A stretch of DNA of 64,000 nucleotides from Streptomyces alboflavus (GCF_000716675.1 NZ_JNXT01000043.1:7998-71997), one strand, 5' to 3'; counted from the first letter of the stretch, positions 35,217-44,662 are shown. Numbers and translations are program-made. Notes: generated by a model not told the origin, from the sequence alone.

Positions 35217-35366
35217 GCGGGCGCCCGGAGGGGGCGGAACACCGGAGCCTCGGTGAGCGTTCCTCGTAACAGATGGGGAAAGATCCTCCCTGAGCACTAG
35301 GGCTGGATCTTTGCCAGCCCATTACTCTTGAACCAAAGCCACGCACGGTGGCCATGGAGGAGTGAG

Positions 35367-36290
35367 ATGAGGAGCAGTAACCCGGTCTTCTCGCGACGGG
35401 GGTTCAGCCGCGACAACGGCTATGCGGGCTTCAACGCGCAGCCGCAGGCCGGGGGAGCCGCAGCCGTCGGGACGCAGCCCAATCCGTACGCGCAGGGCAA
35501 CCCGTACGCGGGCGCGGGCCAGCAGGCCCCCGCCAACCCGTACGCCAACAATCCGTACGCCCAGCAGGACCTCCAGGGCGCCCCGCCCCAGTCCCCGGTG
35601 ACCACCGGCCGCATGACGATGGACGACGTCGTCATGCGCACGGCCACCACGCTCGGCGTCCTCGTCGTCACGGCCGCGCTCGCCTGGGCGCTGCTGCCCG
35701 TGGACGACGCCAACTTCGGCAGGTCCGTCGGCATCGCGGTCGGCGCCGGTCTCGTCGCGATGATCCTGGGCTTCGTCCAGGCCTTCAAGCGCAAGGCCTC
35801 GCCGCCGCTGATCCTGGCGTATGCCGCCCTCGAGGGTGTCTTCCTCGGCGTCATCTCCAGCGTCGTCGACAACCGCATCGCGAGCGGGGCGGCCATGCAG
35901 GCCGTGCTCGGCACGATGGCGGTCTTCCTCGGCGTCCTGGTGGCGTACAAGGCCGGCTGGATCCGCGTCAACCGCCGCTTCTACGGCTTCGTGATGGCGG
36001 CCGCCCTCGGCTTCGTCCTGCTGATGGCGGTGAACCTGCTCTTCGCCGTCTTCGGCGGCGGTGACGGTCTCGGCTTCCGCAGCGGTGGCCTCGGCATCAT
36101 GTTCGGCATCATCGGCATCCTGCTCGGTGCCTGCTTCCTGGCCCTGGACTTCAAGCAGGTCGAGGACGGCATCGCGTACGGCGCCCCGCGCGAGGAAGCC
36201 TGGCTCGCCGCCTTCGGCCTCACGATGACGCTGGTGTGGATCTACATGGAGTTCCTGCGGCTCATCGCGATCCTGCAGGGCAACGACTGA
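35367..36290 (+). CDS. Bax inhibitor-1/YccA-family membrane protein
   Basis: This 307-residue protein has an N-terminal 85-residue cytoplasmic Asn/Pro/Tyr/Gln-rich region with PNPYAQGNPYAG and NPYANNPYAQ repeats. Seven hydrophobic spans follow from about residue 100 (TATTLGVLVVTAALAWALL to GLTMTLVWIYMEFLRLIAIL), with acidic residues in the last spans typical of the proton/calcium-leak BI-1 family. The start follows GAGGAG. A strong terminator lies downstream. Confidence 0.9.
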   Translation: MRSSNPVFSRRGFSRDNGYAGFNAQPQAGGAAAVGTQPNPYAQGNPYAGAGQQAPANPYANNPYAQQDLQGAPPQSPVTTGRMTMDDVVMRTATTLGVLVVTAALAWALLPVDDANFGRSVGIAVGAGLVAMILGFVQAFKRKASPPLILAYAALEGVFLGVISSVVDNRIASGAAMQAVLGTMAVFLGVLVAYKAGWIRVNRRFYGFVMAAALGFVLLMAVNLLFAVFGGGDGLGFRSGGLGIMFGIIGILLGACFLALDFKQVEDGIAYGAPREEAWLAAFGLTMTLVWIYMEFLRLIAILQGND

Positions 36291-36321
36291 CGCCCGCCCC
36301 CGGGCGGCTGACGTCCTGAAC

Positions 36322-36366
36322 ACGGCCGAAGGGCCCGCGGAACGCCTTCCGCGGGCCCTTCGCCGT
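36322..36366. terminator. Strong terminator after the BI-1-like gene
   Basis: A 15-bp perfect stem (36328-36342 with 36347-36361, 4-base loop) is extended by ACGGC/GCCGT outside. It lies between convergent genes. Confidence 0.85.
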
Positions 36367-36430
36367 TGTCTGCCTGGCTTGCGTTGGCTTGCGTTGCCTG
36401 CCTGTCTTCGCGGGGGAACGGGGGTCGGGG

Positions 36431-36661
36431 TCAGAGCAGTTTGCGTGCGGCGCGGCGCAGGTCGTACTCGTGGATGATCGCCTTGGCGTGGCCGTACGCG
36501 AGGTTGTGTTCGCCGCGGAGCCAGCTGACCTTCTCCTCGAAACGGAAGAGAGAGGGGCCCTCGTCGACGGTGCGGAGCCAGTCGGAGACTTCACGACCTG
36601 TGCAGTGGGGGATGCGCGCGAGCAGATTTCGGTGGGTCTCCTCGGAGAAGACTTGGGACAT
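36431..36661 (-). CDS. DUF4287 small protein
   Basis: This 76-residue cytosolic protein begins MSQVFSEETHRNLLARIPHCTGREVSDWLRTV, with WLRGEHNLAYGHAKAIIHEYDLRRA. That is the DUF4287 pattern (helical, with a GHAKAIIHEYDL signature). GGAGG precedes ATG 36661. Function unknown. It is transcribed toward the terminator after the BI-1-like gene. Confidence 0.85.
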   Translation of the reverse strand: MSQVFSEETHRNLLARIPHCTGREVSDWLRTVDEGPSLFRFEEKVSWLRGEHNLAYGHAKAIIHEYDLRRAARKLL

Positions 36662-36762
36662 CGGCGCCTCCGGACGCGTTCGATGTGGTCCGTCCTTCAC
36701 GCCACCGTGCCTGAGCGTTCGGGTATTGGCAACAGTCCCTGCTCGACGCGTAGGGTCGCACA

Positions 36763-37074
36763 GTGCTCGATACGACGCCTTTGATCACGGCCGTTGACCG
36801 ATTCGCGGACCGGCTGCGGGCCGCGCCGCAGTCCAGACTGCAGCGCGGGGCGGCGGCCGAAGCGCTGGAGCTCGCGAGGGAGTTGGCCCTGCGCACACAG
36901 GTGCGGGAGACACCGGGGAGCGAGCCGCGCCGGATGCCGGACGCCGGAATGTTCGCGGCGGCCGACCAAGTCACCGTCGCGGGGCGGGACCTGGCCCTGG
37001 TGCTCGCCGACGAGGGGGAACTCGAGGAGGCCGTGGAGCTGGTGGAGCAGGCCCTCGGGCGGGCCGGAATCTGA
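36763..37074 (+). CDS. Small hypothetical protein, helical
   Basis: This 103-residue helical protein (ITAVDRFADRLRAAPQSRLQRGAAAEALELARELALRTQ, then LALVLADEGELEEAVELVEQALGRAG) is a conserved-looking Streptomyces protein of unknown role. GTG 36763 lies 6 bases after TAGGGT (36751-36756), with TTGGCA 19 bases further upstream, so the transcript is probably leaderless. It is divergent from the DUF4287 gene. Confidence 0.7.
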   Translation: MLDTTPLITAVDRFADRLRAAPQSRLQRGAAAEALELARELALRTQVRETPGSEPRRMPDAGMFAAADQVTVAGRDLALVLADEGELEEAVELVEQALGRAGI

Positions 37075-37125
37075 CCGGATCCGGCGCCCTGGGGCTCCGG
37101 AGATCCGCTGTCGGACCTGTCGCCG

Positions 37126-37950
37126 TCAGACGCTCGCGATGACGCGGTCGGCGAGGATGTAGACGTTCTCCGCGCCGCACGCGAACGTCAGGGCGTACGC
37201 GCCCGACACACCGGAGCCGCCGAGCAGGACCGGGGCCTGGCCGTCGCGCAGGGCGGCGGCGAGCAGCTCCGCGGTCTCGCGGTGGCCCGGGGTCATGCAG
37301 AGCGTCGTGCCGTCCGTGAAGACGTAGACGTCCAGGGTGCCGAGGGGGCCGGGGCGGACGTCGGCGAGCGCCGTGCGGGCGTCCGCGAGCTCCTCCAGGC
37401 AGGCCACGGTGCGCTCGTGGTCGCCGTGGGCACTGGACTGGACCGGCACGAAGTCGGGGTGGGAGGGATGGCGGCGGCGGGCCGCGGCCAGCTCGGGGGA
37501 GTCCGCGGCGAACTCGTCGGCGGCCCCGGCCGGGTCGGCGAAGGGCTCGACGACCGGCTCCAGGCTCTCCGACTCCAGGCCCGCGAGATCGGCCTGGCGC
37601 GGCAGGAACAGCTCGTCCGCGATGCCCTCGGGAAGGCCGCTGAGGAGCGAGGGCGTGTCCGCGATGTCCCGGGCCTCCTGGGCGGCCCAGAAGGCGCGCG
37701 CCTCGGCCAGCTCGCGCTCGCGCTCCTCGGCGAGGGCCTCGGCGACCGCGGCGCGTATCTCCTCGGTGTCCACCGCGGTACGGGCCGCGGGTACCACGAC
37801 GCGGCCGGCGGCCGCGCCGCGGCTCTCGGCCAGCTCGGTGCGCAGCTCGGTGATCTGCTGCCGCAGGCCCCGCACGGTGTGCAGGGTGGCGGTGCCCACG
37901 GCCGTGGCAGCGGCCGCGGAGAGCAGCAAGGCAAGATGCATGGCGCTCAC
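37126..37950 (-). CDS. Membrane-anchored coiled-coil hypothetical protein
   Basis: This 274-residue protein has an N-terminal anchor (HLALLLSAAAATAVGTATLHTV). A coiled coil follows (LRQQITELRTELAESRGA, then EEIRAAVAEALAEERERELAEARAFWAAQEARD), then an acidic middle and a C-terminal alpha/beta domain (LDVYVFTDGTTLCMTPGHRETAELLAAALRDGQAPVLLGGSGVSGAYALTF). GTG 37950 has GGGAG 7 bases upstream. ATG 37941 is the alternative. No function recognised. Confidence 0.75.
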   Translation of the reverse strand: MSAMHLALLLSAAAATAVGTATLHTVRGLRQQITELRTELAESRGAAAGRVVVPAARTAVDTEEIRAAVAEALAEERERELAEARAFWAAQEARDIADTPSLLSGLPEGIADELFLPRQADLAGLESESLEPVVEPFADPAGAADEFAADSPELAAARRRHPSHPDFVPVQSSAHGDHERTVACLEELADARTALADVRPGPLGTLDVYVFTDGTTLCMTPGHRETAELLAAALRDGQAPVLLGGSGVSGAYALTFACGAENVYILADRVIASV

Positions 37951-38108
37951 TGACGTACTCCCGGTTTCAAGTCGACCCCCGACTTCCTACATCAGCTTGA
38001 AGCCTGCACCATCCCGCTGTCAGTGCATTACGTCACGAATTGGACAGGACTTTCGGCCCGGTGTTTATTCGCGCATCCATGCTGACCTGGGCAATTGCCC
38101 CTCCCTCA

Positions 38109-38143
38109 GGAGATTGGTCACATCCTGGGGGAGATTGGGTCAC
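38109..38143. repeat. Direct repeat upstream of / between genes
   Basis: GGAGATTGGTCAC (38109-38121) and GGAGATTGGGTCAC (38130-38143) are spaced 21 bases start to start, two helical turns, in the 37951-38269 gap. This could be a regulator site. A 47-codon frame beginning at 38146 is too weakly supported to call. Nothing else was seen in this gap. Confidence 0.4.
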
Positions 38144-38269
38144 GAATGAGTGGAGGGGCCGAAGTGGCCGCCGCGTCCCGGCTCGTGAGACGGGCGGCCA
38201 CGCAGGGTGCCGGTCCGGCCGCTTCGGGGCGTCGCTCGGGCCGACCCGCTGCACGCCTCTCGGCGCGGC

Positions 38270-39490
38270 TCAGCTCAGGCGCTCGATGACCATCGCCATG
38301 CCCTGGCCGCCGCCGACGCACATCGTCTCCAGGCCGAACTGCTTGTCGTGGAACTGGAGGCTGTTGATCAGCGTGCCGGTGATGCGGGCGCCGGTCATGC
38401 CGAAGGGGTGGCCGACGGCGATGGCGCCGCCGTTGACGTTCAGCTTCTCCAGCGGGATGCCCAGGTCGCGGTAGGACGGGATGACCTGGGCCGCGAAGGC
38501 CTCGTTGATCTCGACCAGGTCGATGTCGCCGATGCCGAGGCCCGCGCGCTTGAGGGCCTGCTTGCTGGCCTCGACCGGGCCGAGGCCCATGATCTCGGGG
38601 GAGAGGCCGGAGACGCCGGTCGACACGATCCGGGCCAGCGGGGTCAGGCCGAGCTCCCGGGCCTTGGTGTCGCTCATGATCACCAGGGCGGCGGCGCCGT
38701 CGTTCAGCGGACAGCAGTTGCCCGCCGTGACCAGGCCGTCGGGGCGGAACACCGGCTTGAGCCCGGCCACGCCCTCCAGGGTGACGCCCGCGCGCGGCCC
38801 GTCGTCCTTGCTGACGACCGTGCCGTCGGGCGTCGTGACCGGGGTGATCTCCCGCTCCCAGAAGCCGTTCTTCAGGGCCTCCTCGGCGAGGTTCTGGGAC
38901 CGGACGCCGAACTCGTCCATGTCCGCGCGGGTGACGCCCTTCAGGCGGGCCAGGTTCTCGGCGGTCTGGCCCATCGCGATGTACGCGTCCGGGACCAGGC
39001 CGTCCTCGCGCGGGTCGTGCCAGTCGGTGCCGGTTTCCTGGGCGCGGGCCGCGGTGCGGGCCTCGGCCTCGGCGAAGAGGGGGTTGTGGGTGTCGGGCTG
39101 GCCGTCGCTCGTGCCCTTCACCGAGCGGGACACCATCTCCACGCCCGCCGAGATGAAGACGTCGCCCTCGCCCGCCTTGATCGCGTGCAGCGCCATCCGG
39201 GAGGTCTGCAGCGAGGACGAGCAGTAGCGCGTGATCGTGCAGCCGGGGAGGTGGTCCATCCCCATCTGCACGGCCACGATCCGGCCCAGGTTGTGGCCCT
39301 GCTCGCCGCCGGGCAGGCCGCAGCCCAGCATCAGGTCGTCGATGTCCTTCGGGTCGAGCGCGGGCACCTTGGCCAGGGCGGCCTGGACGATCGTGGCGGT
39401 CAGGTCGTCCGGGCGCAGCTCCTTCAGGGAGCCCTTGAAGGCGCGGCCGATGGGGGAGCGGGCAGCGGAGACGATCACGGCTTCGGGCAT
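38270..39490 (-). CDS. Acetyl-CoA acetyltransferase (thiolase)
   Basis: This 406-residue cytosolic thiolase forms or cleaves acetoacetyl-CoA or longer 3-ketoacyl-CoA. The nucleophilic Cys is in [20 protein letters not shown] [13 protein letters not shown] is present, the [11 protein letters not shown]is and the CVGGGQGMA Cys complete the set. ATG 39490 has AGGAG 6 bases upstream, and a GTG directly before it is possible. No other beta-oxidation gene adjoins it, so its pathway (degradative or biosynthetic) is open. Confidence 0.93.
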   Translation of the reverse strand: MPEAVIVSAARSPIGRAFKGSLKELRPDDLTATIVQAALAKVPALDPKDIDDLMLGCGLPGGEQGHNLGRIVAVQMGMDHLPGCTITRYCSSSLQTSRMALHAIKAGEGDVFISAGVEMVSRSVKGTSDGQPDTHNPLFAEAEARTAARAQETGTDWHDPREDGLVPDAYIAMGQTAENLARLKGVTRADMDEFGVRSQNLAEEALKNGFWEREITPVTTPDGTVVSKDDGPRAGVTLEGVAGLKPVFRPDGLVTAGNCCPLNDGAAALVIMSDTKARELGLTPLARIVSTGVSGLSPEIMGLGPVEASKQALKRAGLGIGDIDLVEINEAFAAQVIPSYRDLGIPLEKLNVNGGAIAVGHPFGMTGARITGTLINSLQFHDKQFGLETMCVGGGQGMAMVIERLS

Positions 39491-39624
39491 CACGGGCTCC
39501 TACTGGCGGGGGCGCCCTGGGTCAGGGCAGGACTCCCTGGGAAGTTACCTGCACGTATCGCTGTCGGTCACGGGGCGGGGGCTGTGACGCGGGCCGCATT
39601 TCTAAGCGGGTGCTCAGGTCGGCC

Positions 39625-39816
39625 TCGCGGGGGCGCCCCAGTCCCGCCCCTTCTCCGAAACCGGGGCTGCGCCCCTGGACCCCGCTTATCGGCGCTCCGC
39701 GCCTCGTCCTCAAACGCCGGACGGGCTGAAATCAGCCCGTCCGGCGTTTGAGGAGCGGGGGTCTGGGGGCGGAGCCCCCAGTTTCGGTGAAGGGGTGGGA
39801 CTGGGGCGCCCCGCGA
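39625..39816. repeat. Head-to-head inverted pair of element A (terminator-like)
   Basis: A reverse copy (39625-39729) and a forward copy (39732-39816) meet at a perfect 21-bp stem (39709-39729 with 39732-39752) with only two unpaired bases. Outer parts also pair imperfectly (the GGCGCCCCAGTCCC end against GGGACTGGGGCGCC), so about 190 bases could form one cruciform. It follows the stop of the second SGNH gene and would end its transcript. Confidence 0.9.
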
Positions 39817-39820
39817 AGGC

Positions 39821-40834
39821 CTACGGGATCGGCGACGGGTCCGGTTCCTGGATGCGGCGGCGGCGCCTGCGCTTGAGGAGGGCCCAGGGGCCGCGGGGGC
39901 CCGTGGGCATGGCGCCGGTGACCTCGGTGCCGCCCTCGGAGGCGGCTTGCGCGGCCGCCCGGGCGACGGGGAGGAACCCCTCGCGCCGCGACACGTCGGG
40001 CCGCTCCTCCTCGGGCCACAGGCCGAGGGCCGCGCACAGCGTGGGCAGGACGGCCATCGCCGCGGTGGCGTACCCCTCCGCCGAGGGGTGGTAGTTGTCG
40101 GGCCCGAACAGCTCCCGCGGGTTCGCCGCGAACTCGGGCCCGAGCAGGTCGCTGACGGACACCGTCCGTCCCCCCTGCTCCACCACCCCGATCGTCTGCG
40201 CGGCGGCGAGCTGCCGCGAGACCCGCCGCGCCAGCCACCGCAGCGGCTGGTAGACGGGCTCGATGGTGCCGAGGTCGGGACAGGTCCCCACGACCACCTC
40301 CGCCCCGGCGGTCCGCAGCCTGCGCACCGCCGTGGACAGGAACCGCACCGACCGGGTCGCGGGCATCCGGTGGGTGACGTCGTTCGCCCCGATCATCACC
40401 ACGCACACATCGGGCACCCAGCCCGTCTCGTCGGACAGGACCAACGACACCTGTCGCTCCAGGTCGTCGGACTGCGCCCCGGGCTGCGCCACCACCCGCA
40501 CGTCCACCGGCCGCTCCGCCACCGCGGCGAGGCCGGAGGCGAGCAGCGCCGCCGGGGTCTGCTGCGCCCGGCGCACGCCCTGCCCCGCGGCGGTGGAGTC
40601 GCCGAGCATGGCGAACCGCAGCGGCTCCCCGCACTCGGACCGCTGGGCGAACGCCGCCCCGTACCGCCCGTTCGCCCGCGGCGGCGCCCCGTACCCGCCG
40701 TTGCCCACCGATCGCTTGGCCAGCTGCACCTCGGCGAGGACGATCCCGACCGTGGCCGCGCCGAGCAGCCCGATGCCTCCGCCGCCGTACGCCGCGCCCG
40801 CGGCGATGCGCCGCGCCACCCTCGCCCTCGACAT
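39821..40834 (-). CDS. SGNH/GDSL hydrolase, membrane-anchored or exported
   Basis: This 337-residue protein has an N-terminal hydrophobic segment (AAYGGGGIGLLGAATVGIVLAEVQL) that is a signal anchor. SGNH blocks are FAMLGDSTAAGQG (Ser80), VVMIGANDVTH (GxND) and GPDNYHPSAEGYATAA (catalytic Asp/His). The C-terminus is basic (LLKRRRRRRIQEP). It is divergent from cystathionine beta-synthase. The substrate is unknown and the family acts on esters or acetylated sugars. Confidence 0.88.
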   Translation of the reverse strand: MSRARVARRIAAGAAYGGGGIGLLGAATVGIVLAEVQLAKRSVGNGGYGAPPRANGRYGAAFAQRSECGEPLRFAMLGDSTAAGQGVRRAQQTPAALLASGLAAVAERPVDVRVVAQPGAQSDDLERQVSLVLSDETGWVPDVCVVMIGANDVTHRMPATRSVRFLSTAVRRLRTAGAEVVVGTCPDLGTIEPVYQPLRWLARRVSRQLAAAQTIGVVEQGGRTVSVSDLLGPEFAANPRELFGPDNYHPSAEGYATAAMAVLPTLCAALGLWPEEERPDVSRREGFLPVARAAAQAASEGGTEVTGAMPTGPRGPWALLKRRRRRRIQEPDPSPIP

Positions 40835-41101
40835 GCTCCGCCGTCACCTCAGTCCAGTCGTGTGGAGCCCATTTCGTCCCGTACATCCAGTCATTGCCCC
40901 GTCGGGCAGGTCGGCCAATCGCGAGCGGAGGTGAACGGGGGAGTCTGAGCCGTAGGCTGGCGGCACCGAAAACCTCGTGCGGCGTCCTCGGGCGCGGGCC
41001 GGTGGGGGCCGCGCGACACCTGCGGCCCGCGCGCGGCTCGTCCGTCCCCGTGGGCGGCCACGACATCGCAGCCCGGATACCCCGGAAAAACGGAGACCAC
41101 G

Positions 41102-42493
41102 GTGCATTTCCACGACTCGATGATCAGCCTCGTCGGCAACACCCCGCTGGTGCGGCTCAACAACGTGACCGCGGGCCTCAAGGCAACGGTCCTCGCCAAG
41201 GTCGAGTACTTCAACCCCGGCGGCTCCGTGAAGGACCGCATCGCGCTGCGCATGATCGAGGCGGCGGAGGCCAGTGGCGAGCTGCGCCCCGGCGGCACGA
41301 TCGTCGAGCCGACCAGCGGCAACACGGGTGTCGGCCTGGCCATCGTGGCCCAGCAGAAGGGCTACAAGTGCGTCTTCGTGTGCCCGGACAAGGTGTCGAC
41401 CGACAAGATCAACGTGCTGCGCGCGTACGGCGCCGAGGTGGTCGTCTGCCCGACCGCCGTCGACCCCGAGCACCCGGACTCGTACTACAACGTCTCCGAC
41501 CGCCTCGTACGCGAGATCCCCGACGCCTGGAAGCCGGACCAGTACTCCAACCCGAACAACCCTCTCTCGCACTATCACTCCACCGGCCCCGAGCTGTGGG
41601 AGCAGACGGAGGGGAAGATCACCCACTTTGTGACCGGCATCGGCACGGGCGGCACGATCTCCGGCACCGGCGGATATCTGAAGGAGATCTCCGGCGGCAA
41701 GGTCAAGGTCGTCGGCGCCGACCCCGAGGGCTCGGTGTACTCCGGCGGGTCCGGGCGGCCCTACCTCGTCGAGGGCGTCGGTGAGGACTTCTGGCCGACG
41801 GCCTACGACCGGAACGTCACCGACGACATCGTCGCGGTGTCCGACAAGGACTCCTTCCAGATGACGCGGCGCCTCGCCAAGGAGGAGGGCCTGCTCGTCG
41901 GCGGCTCCTGCGGCATGGCGGTCGTCGCCGCGCTGCGCGTCGCGGAGGGCCTCGGCCCGGACGACGTCGTGGTCGTGCTGCTTCCCGACAGCGGGCGCGG
42001 CTACATGAGCAAGATCTTCAGCGACGAGTGGATGAACGACTACGGCTTCCTGGAGGAGGCCGGCGACCAGCCGCGCGTCGGCGACGTGCTGCGCCGCAAG
42101 GAGGGCGGCGAGCTGCCCTCCCTCGTCCACATGCACCCCGAGGAGACCGTCGGCGAGGCCATCGAGGTGCTGCGCGAGTACGGCGTCTCGCAGATGCCGA
42201 TCGTCAAGCCCGGCGCGGGCCACCCGGACGTGATGGCCGCCGAGGTCATCGGGTCCGTCGTCGAGCGTGAGCTGCTCGACGCGCTGTTCGCCCAGCGGGC
42301 CTCGCTCGGCGACCCGCTGGAGAAGCACATGTCCGACCCGCTGCCGCAGGTCGGCTCGGGTGAGCCCGTCGCCGACCTGATGTCGGTCCTCGGCTCCGCC
42401 GACGCCGCCATCGTCCTCGTCGAGGGCAAGCCGACCGGTGTGGTGAGCCGTCAGGACCTGCTCGCGTTCCTCGCGGAGCAGCAGGGCTCGTAG
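41102..42493 (+). CDS. cbs: Cystathionine beta-synthase
   Basis: This 463-residue cytosolic PLP enzyme of transsulfuration condenses serine (or O-acetylserine) with homocysteine (or sulfide). The PLP lysine is Lys44 in PGGSVKDR, the substrate loop is TSGNTG, the phosphate loop is GTGGTISGTGG, and the DSGRGYMSKIF region follows. A C-terminal pair of CBS motifs (LVHMHPEETVGEAIEVLREYGVSQMPI and VADLMSVLGSADAAIVLVEGKPTGVVSRQDLLAFL) is present. There is no heme domain, as in other bacteria. GTG 41102 follows GGAG. Confidence 0.93.
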   Translation: MHFHDSMISLVGNTPLVRLNNVTAGLKATVLAKVEYFNPGGSVKDRIALRMIEAAEASGELRPGGTIVEPTSGNTGVGLAIVAQQKGYKCVFVCPDKVSTDKINVLRAYGAEVVVCPTAVDPEHPDSYYNVSDRLVREIPDAWKPDQYSNPNNPLSHYHSTGPELWEQTEGKITHFVTGIGTGGTISGTGGYLKEISGGKVKVVGADPEGSVYSGGSGRPYLVEGVGEDFWPTAYDRNVTDDIVAVSDKDSFQMTRRLAKEEGLLVGGSCGMAVVAALRVAEGLGPDDVVVVLLPDSGRGYMSKIFSDEWMNDYGFLEEAGDQPRVGDVLRRKEGGELPSLVHMHPEETVGEAIEVLREYGVSQMPIVKPGAGHPDVMAAEVIGSVVERELLDALFAQRASLGDPLEKHMSDPLPQVGSGEPVADLMSVLGSADAAIVLVEGKPTGVVSRQDLLAFLAEQQGS

Positions 42494-42721
42494 GCGGTTC
42501 CCCGGGGCGGGCGCGGTCGGCCGCACGGCTGCCGTGTCCGCAACCGGGCGGCGGGCGGCGGAACTTCGCGGAAGCGGTACGAAGGCGACACGTCCGCGCA
42601 GCACCCGCTTAACACGCGTACGGCACCTTGGTGGGTGTCGGCGTCAGGACTTCCGGAGCGGCTCCCAGACCTCCAGCGGCGCCCGGACGCGGGGCCCGGT
42701 TCTGACCCGGCCCGCGTCCCT

Positions 42722-42781
42722 CGCGGGGACCGCCGTCGTCCCGTCCTCCGGGCCCGCCCGGAGGGTGCGGCGGTCCCCGCG
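42722..42781. terminator. Large bidirectional terminator hairpin
   Basis: A 14-bp perfect outer stem (CGCGGGGACCGCCG at 42722-42735 and its complement at 42768-42781) encloses a second stem near 42746-42764. It lies between the convergent cbs and membrane-protein genes. The rest of the 42494-42803 gap shows nothing. Confidence 0.75.
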
Positions 42782-42803
42782 CCACCCGCGTCTTCGCGCA
42801 GGT

Positions 42804-43229
42804 CTAGTCCGACCACTCCGACTTGCGGCCGCGGCGGAGCGCCGACAGCAGGCCCGTCCCCCGGGCCGCGTGCACCGCGTTGACGCCCACGATGCCGAAC
42901 CAGGTCACGAACAGGCCGGGCAGGTCCGCGTTGACCACGCCGATCGCGGAGAGCGGGATGGCGAGGATCAGGGAGACCACGCCGAAGCCGAAGCGCTCGC
43001 CCCAGGAGTCGACCCCGCTCGCGGGGTTGCGCGCGCCCCGGGCCACGATCATCTGCTGCTCGGCCAGGTGCCTGCGCATCTGGCGGTCGATCGTGCTGTC
43101 GAGGCGCTTCTCGACCTTTTCGAGGAACGAGTCGACGAGCGCGGACTCGTACTCTTCGCCGAGGTCCTTGCGCGCGTGCAAGGCGGCGTCGAGTTCCTTC
43201 TTGAGTTCGGCGTCACGTGGGGCTTCCAT
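42804..43229 (-). CDS. Small integral membrane protein
   Basis: This 141-residue protein has an N-terminal helical region (AELKKELDAALHARKDLGEEYESALVDSFLEKVEKRLDSTIDRQMRRHLAEQQ). Two membrane spans follow (GFGVVSLILAIPLSAIGVV and LPGLFVTWFGIVGVNAVHAA) with a basic C-terminus. ATG 43229 lacks an RBS, but TACCGT 7 bases upstream with CTGTCA 17 bases further indicates a leaderless message. Conserved in Streptomyces as far as I recall, function unknown. Confidence 0.75.
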   Translation of the reverse strand: MEAPRDAELKKELDAALHARKDLGEEYESALVDSFLEKVEKRLDSTIDRQMRRHLAEQQMIVARGARNPASGVDSWGERFGFGVVSLILAIPLSAIGVVNADLPGLFVTWFGIVGVNAVHAARGTGLLSALRRGRKSEWSD

Positions 43230-43315
43230 AGCCCATACGGTACGCAGAGTCCGCCGCCCTGACAGTGGGGGTAGCCCCCCATTCGACCCTGGGCCAGGCC
43301 CTAGGGGGTCCCAGG

Positions 43316-44044
43316 TCAGGGCAGCACGCGCACCAGGCCGGAGTCGAGGTCGTAGCGGGCGGCGACGATCGTGGCGGGCCGGAACGCGGTGTCCGCGCGC
43401 AGCGCGTCCCGCATGCGCCGGGCGTGCGCGGCCACGGTGTGGTCCACCCAGTCGCCGGGCTCGTCCCGGCAGGCCCACGCGGACGGGCCGATGCCCTCGA
43501 CGAGCCGGGCGAGGTGCCCCGGCACCTGCTTGCCGGTGCGCAGCTGCTCTATCGTCGCCGCCACCGCCCCGCACCGCTCGTGCCCGAGGACGAGCAGCAG
43601 CGGTATGCGCAGCTCCGCCACCCCGTACTGGAGGGAGCCGAGCACCGCCTCGTCCAGGACCTCGCCCGCCGTGCGGATGACCAGCAGGTCGCCGAGCCCC
43701 TGGTCGAAGATCAGTTCCGGCGGCACCCGGGAGTCGACGCAGGACAGGACCGTCGCGAACGGATGCTGCTCGTGGGCGACCTCCAGGCGCCGCGCCCGGT
43801 CCTCATGCGGGTGGAGCGAGCGGATCCTCGCCCAGCGCCGGTTCCCTTCGAGGAGGGTCGCGAGGGCCTTCTGGGCAGTGCCGGGGCGGGCGCGGTCCAC
43901 GGCCGGGCGGGCGGGGGCCGGCGCGGCGGAGGCCACGGCGGTGGCGGAGGTGAGCACGGTGGCGGCCGTCGCGGTCAGGAAGGCCCGGCGGTTGGCCGGG
44001 GATCTGCGGGCGACGGCGGGGGGTATGGGCGGGGTGGTGGGCAT
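43316..44044 (-). CDS. Exported beta-class carbonic anhydrase
   Basis: This 242-residue protein has a twin-arginine signal (ANRRAFLTATAATVLTSATAVASAAP). The beta-CA zinc ligands and dyad are ATVLSCVDSRVPPELIF (Cys, Asp-Arg) and LLLVLGHERCGAVAA (His-x-x-Cys). It hydrates CO2 to bicarbonate outside the membrane after folded export by Tat. The RRAFLT motif fits Tat better than Sec. It is upstream of, and co-oriented with, the membrane-protein gene. Confidence 0.9.
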   Translation of the reverse strand: MPTTPPIPPAVARRSPANRRAFLTATAATVLTSATAVASAAPAPARPAVDRARPGTAQKALATLLEGNRRWARIRSLHPHEDRARRLEVAHEQHPFATVLSCVDSRVPPELIFDQGLGDLLVIRTAGEVLDEAVLGSLQYGVAELRIPLLLVLGHERCGAVAATIEQLRTGKQVPGHLARLVEGIGPSAWACRDEPGDWVDHTVAAHARRMRDALRADTAFRPATIVAARYDLDSGLVRVLP

Positions 44045-44320
44045 GACGCGTCCTTCGGGGTCCGGGGCGGCCCGCCCGGGTGCGGGCGGGGGCGTGCGGC
44101 GGTTCAGGCTACGCAGCGCCCCCGAGGCATCAACTGCCCTTGATTCGGGCTTTGTTGATTTCGCGTCAGATCATGACGCGCGCGATACCGGCTCTTGAAC
44201 CGGCGCCGGAGTCCCGTGCAGCGTCCGCTCCGGGATGTGTGCCGTGTTCCGGCGCGCCACGGCCCAGTACAGGAGCGCCGGGACCGCGAGCCCCACCATC
44301 CAGGAGATGTCCGCGCCCGC

Positions 44321-44363
44321 CATGGGGGTCCCCCCCTGCTCCTTCAGAGCCCGGGGGAGGGTC
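44321..44363 (+). repeat. Small palindromic element B inside the permease pseudogene
   Basis: 43 bases: CATGGGGGTCCCCCCCTGCT, CCTTCAGAGC, then CCGGGGGAGGGT. On the coding strand it separates GTGG from CGGGCG. Removing it restores PLV-AGADISW in one frame. Length 43 shifts the frame by one. Confidence 0.85.
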
Positions 44364-44624
44364 CACCAGCGGGCCGGTGTAGAAGTGCGTGACGAGGAAG
44401 GGGAGCTGGGCGAGGAGGCCGACGCCGTAGACGGTGAGGGCGTCCCAGCGCCACGCGCCGTAGCGGCCGCGGGGGTCCGACAGGGCCGGGATGTCGTAGC
44501 GCTCCTTGGAGATCAGGTAGTAGTCGACCAGACCGGTGCCGCCGAGCCCCACGACGTACTCGACCTGGTCGCCCATGAACGCCCCGCCGGCGCTCGCCGC
44601 CACCAGGACCCCGAACGTCATCGA

Positions 44625-44662
44625 CCTCCCCCAAGCTCTTAATGAGCAGGGGGACCCCCATC
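44625..44662 (-). repeat. Small palindromic element B inside the permease pseudogene (opposite orientation)
   Basis: On the minus strand this reads GATGGGGGTCCCCCTGCTCA, TTAAGAGCTTGGGGGAGG (38 bases). CGATG lies on both sides, compatible with a 5-base target duplication. Length 38 shifts the frame by two. Confidence 0.85.

Noticed and set aside
38146..38289. 47-codon frame [17 protein letters not shown]... overlapping the thiolase 3' end
   Set aside because: Ribosome site too far away, Arg/Ala-rich composition, and convergent overlap with the thiolase stop; not enough to call a gene.
42635..42883. 82-codon plus-strand frame after cbs
   Set aside because: Pro/Arg/Ala-rich, crosses the strong terminator hairpin and the end of a convergent gene; a compositional artefact.
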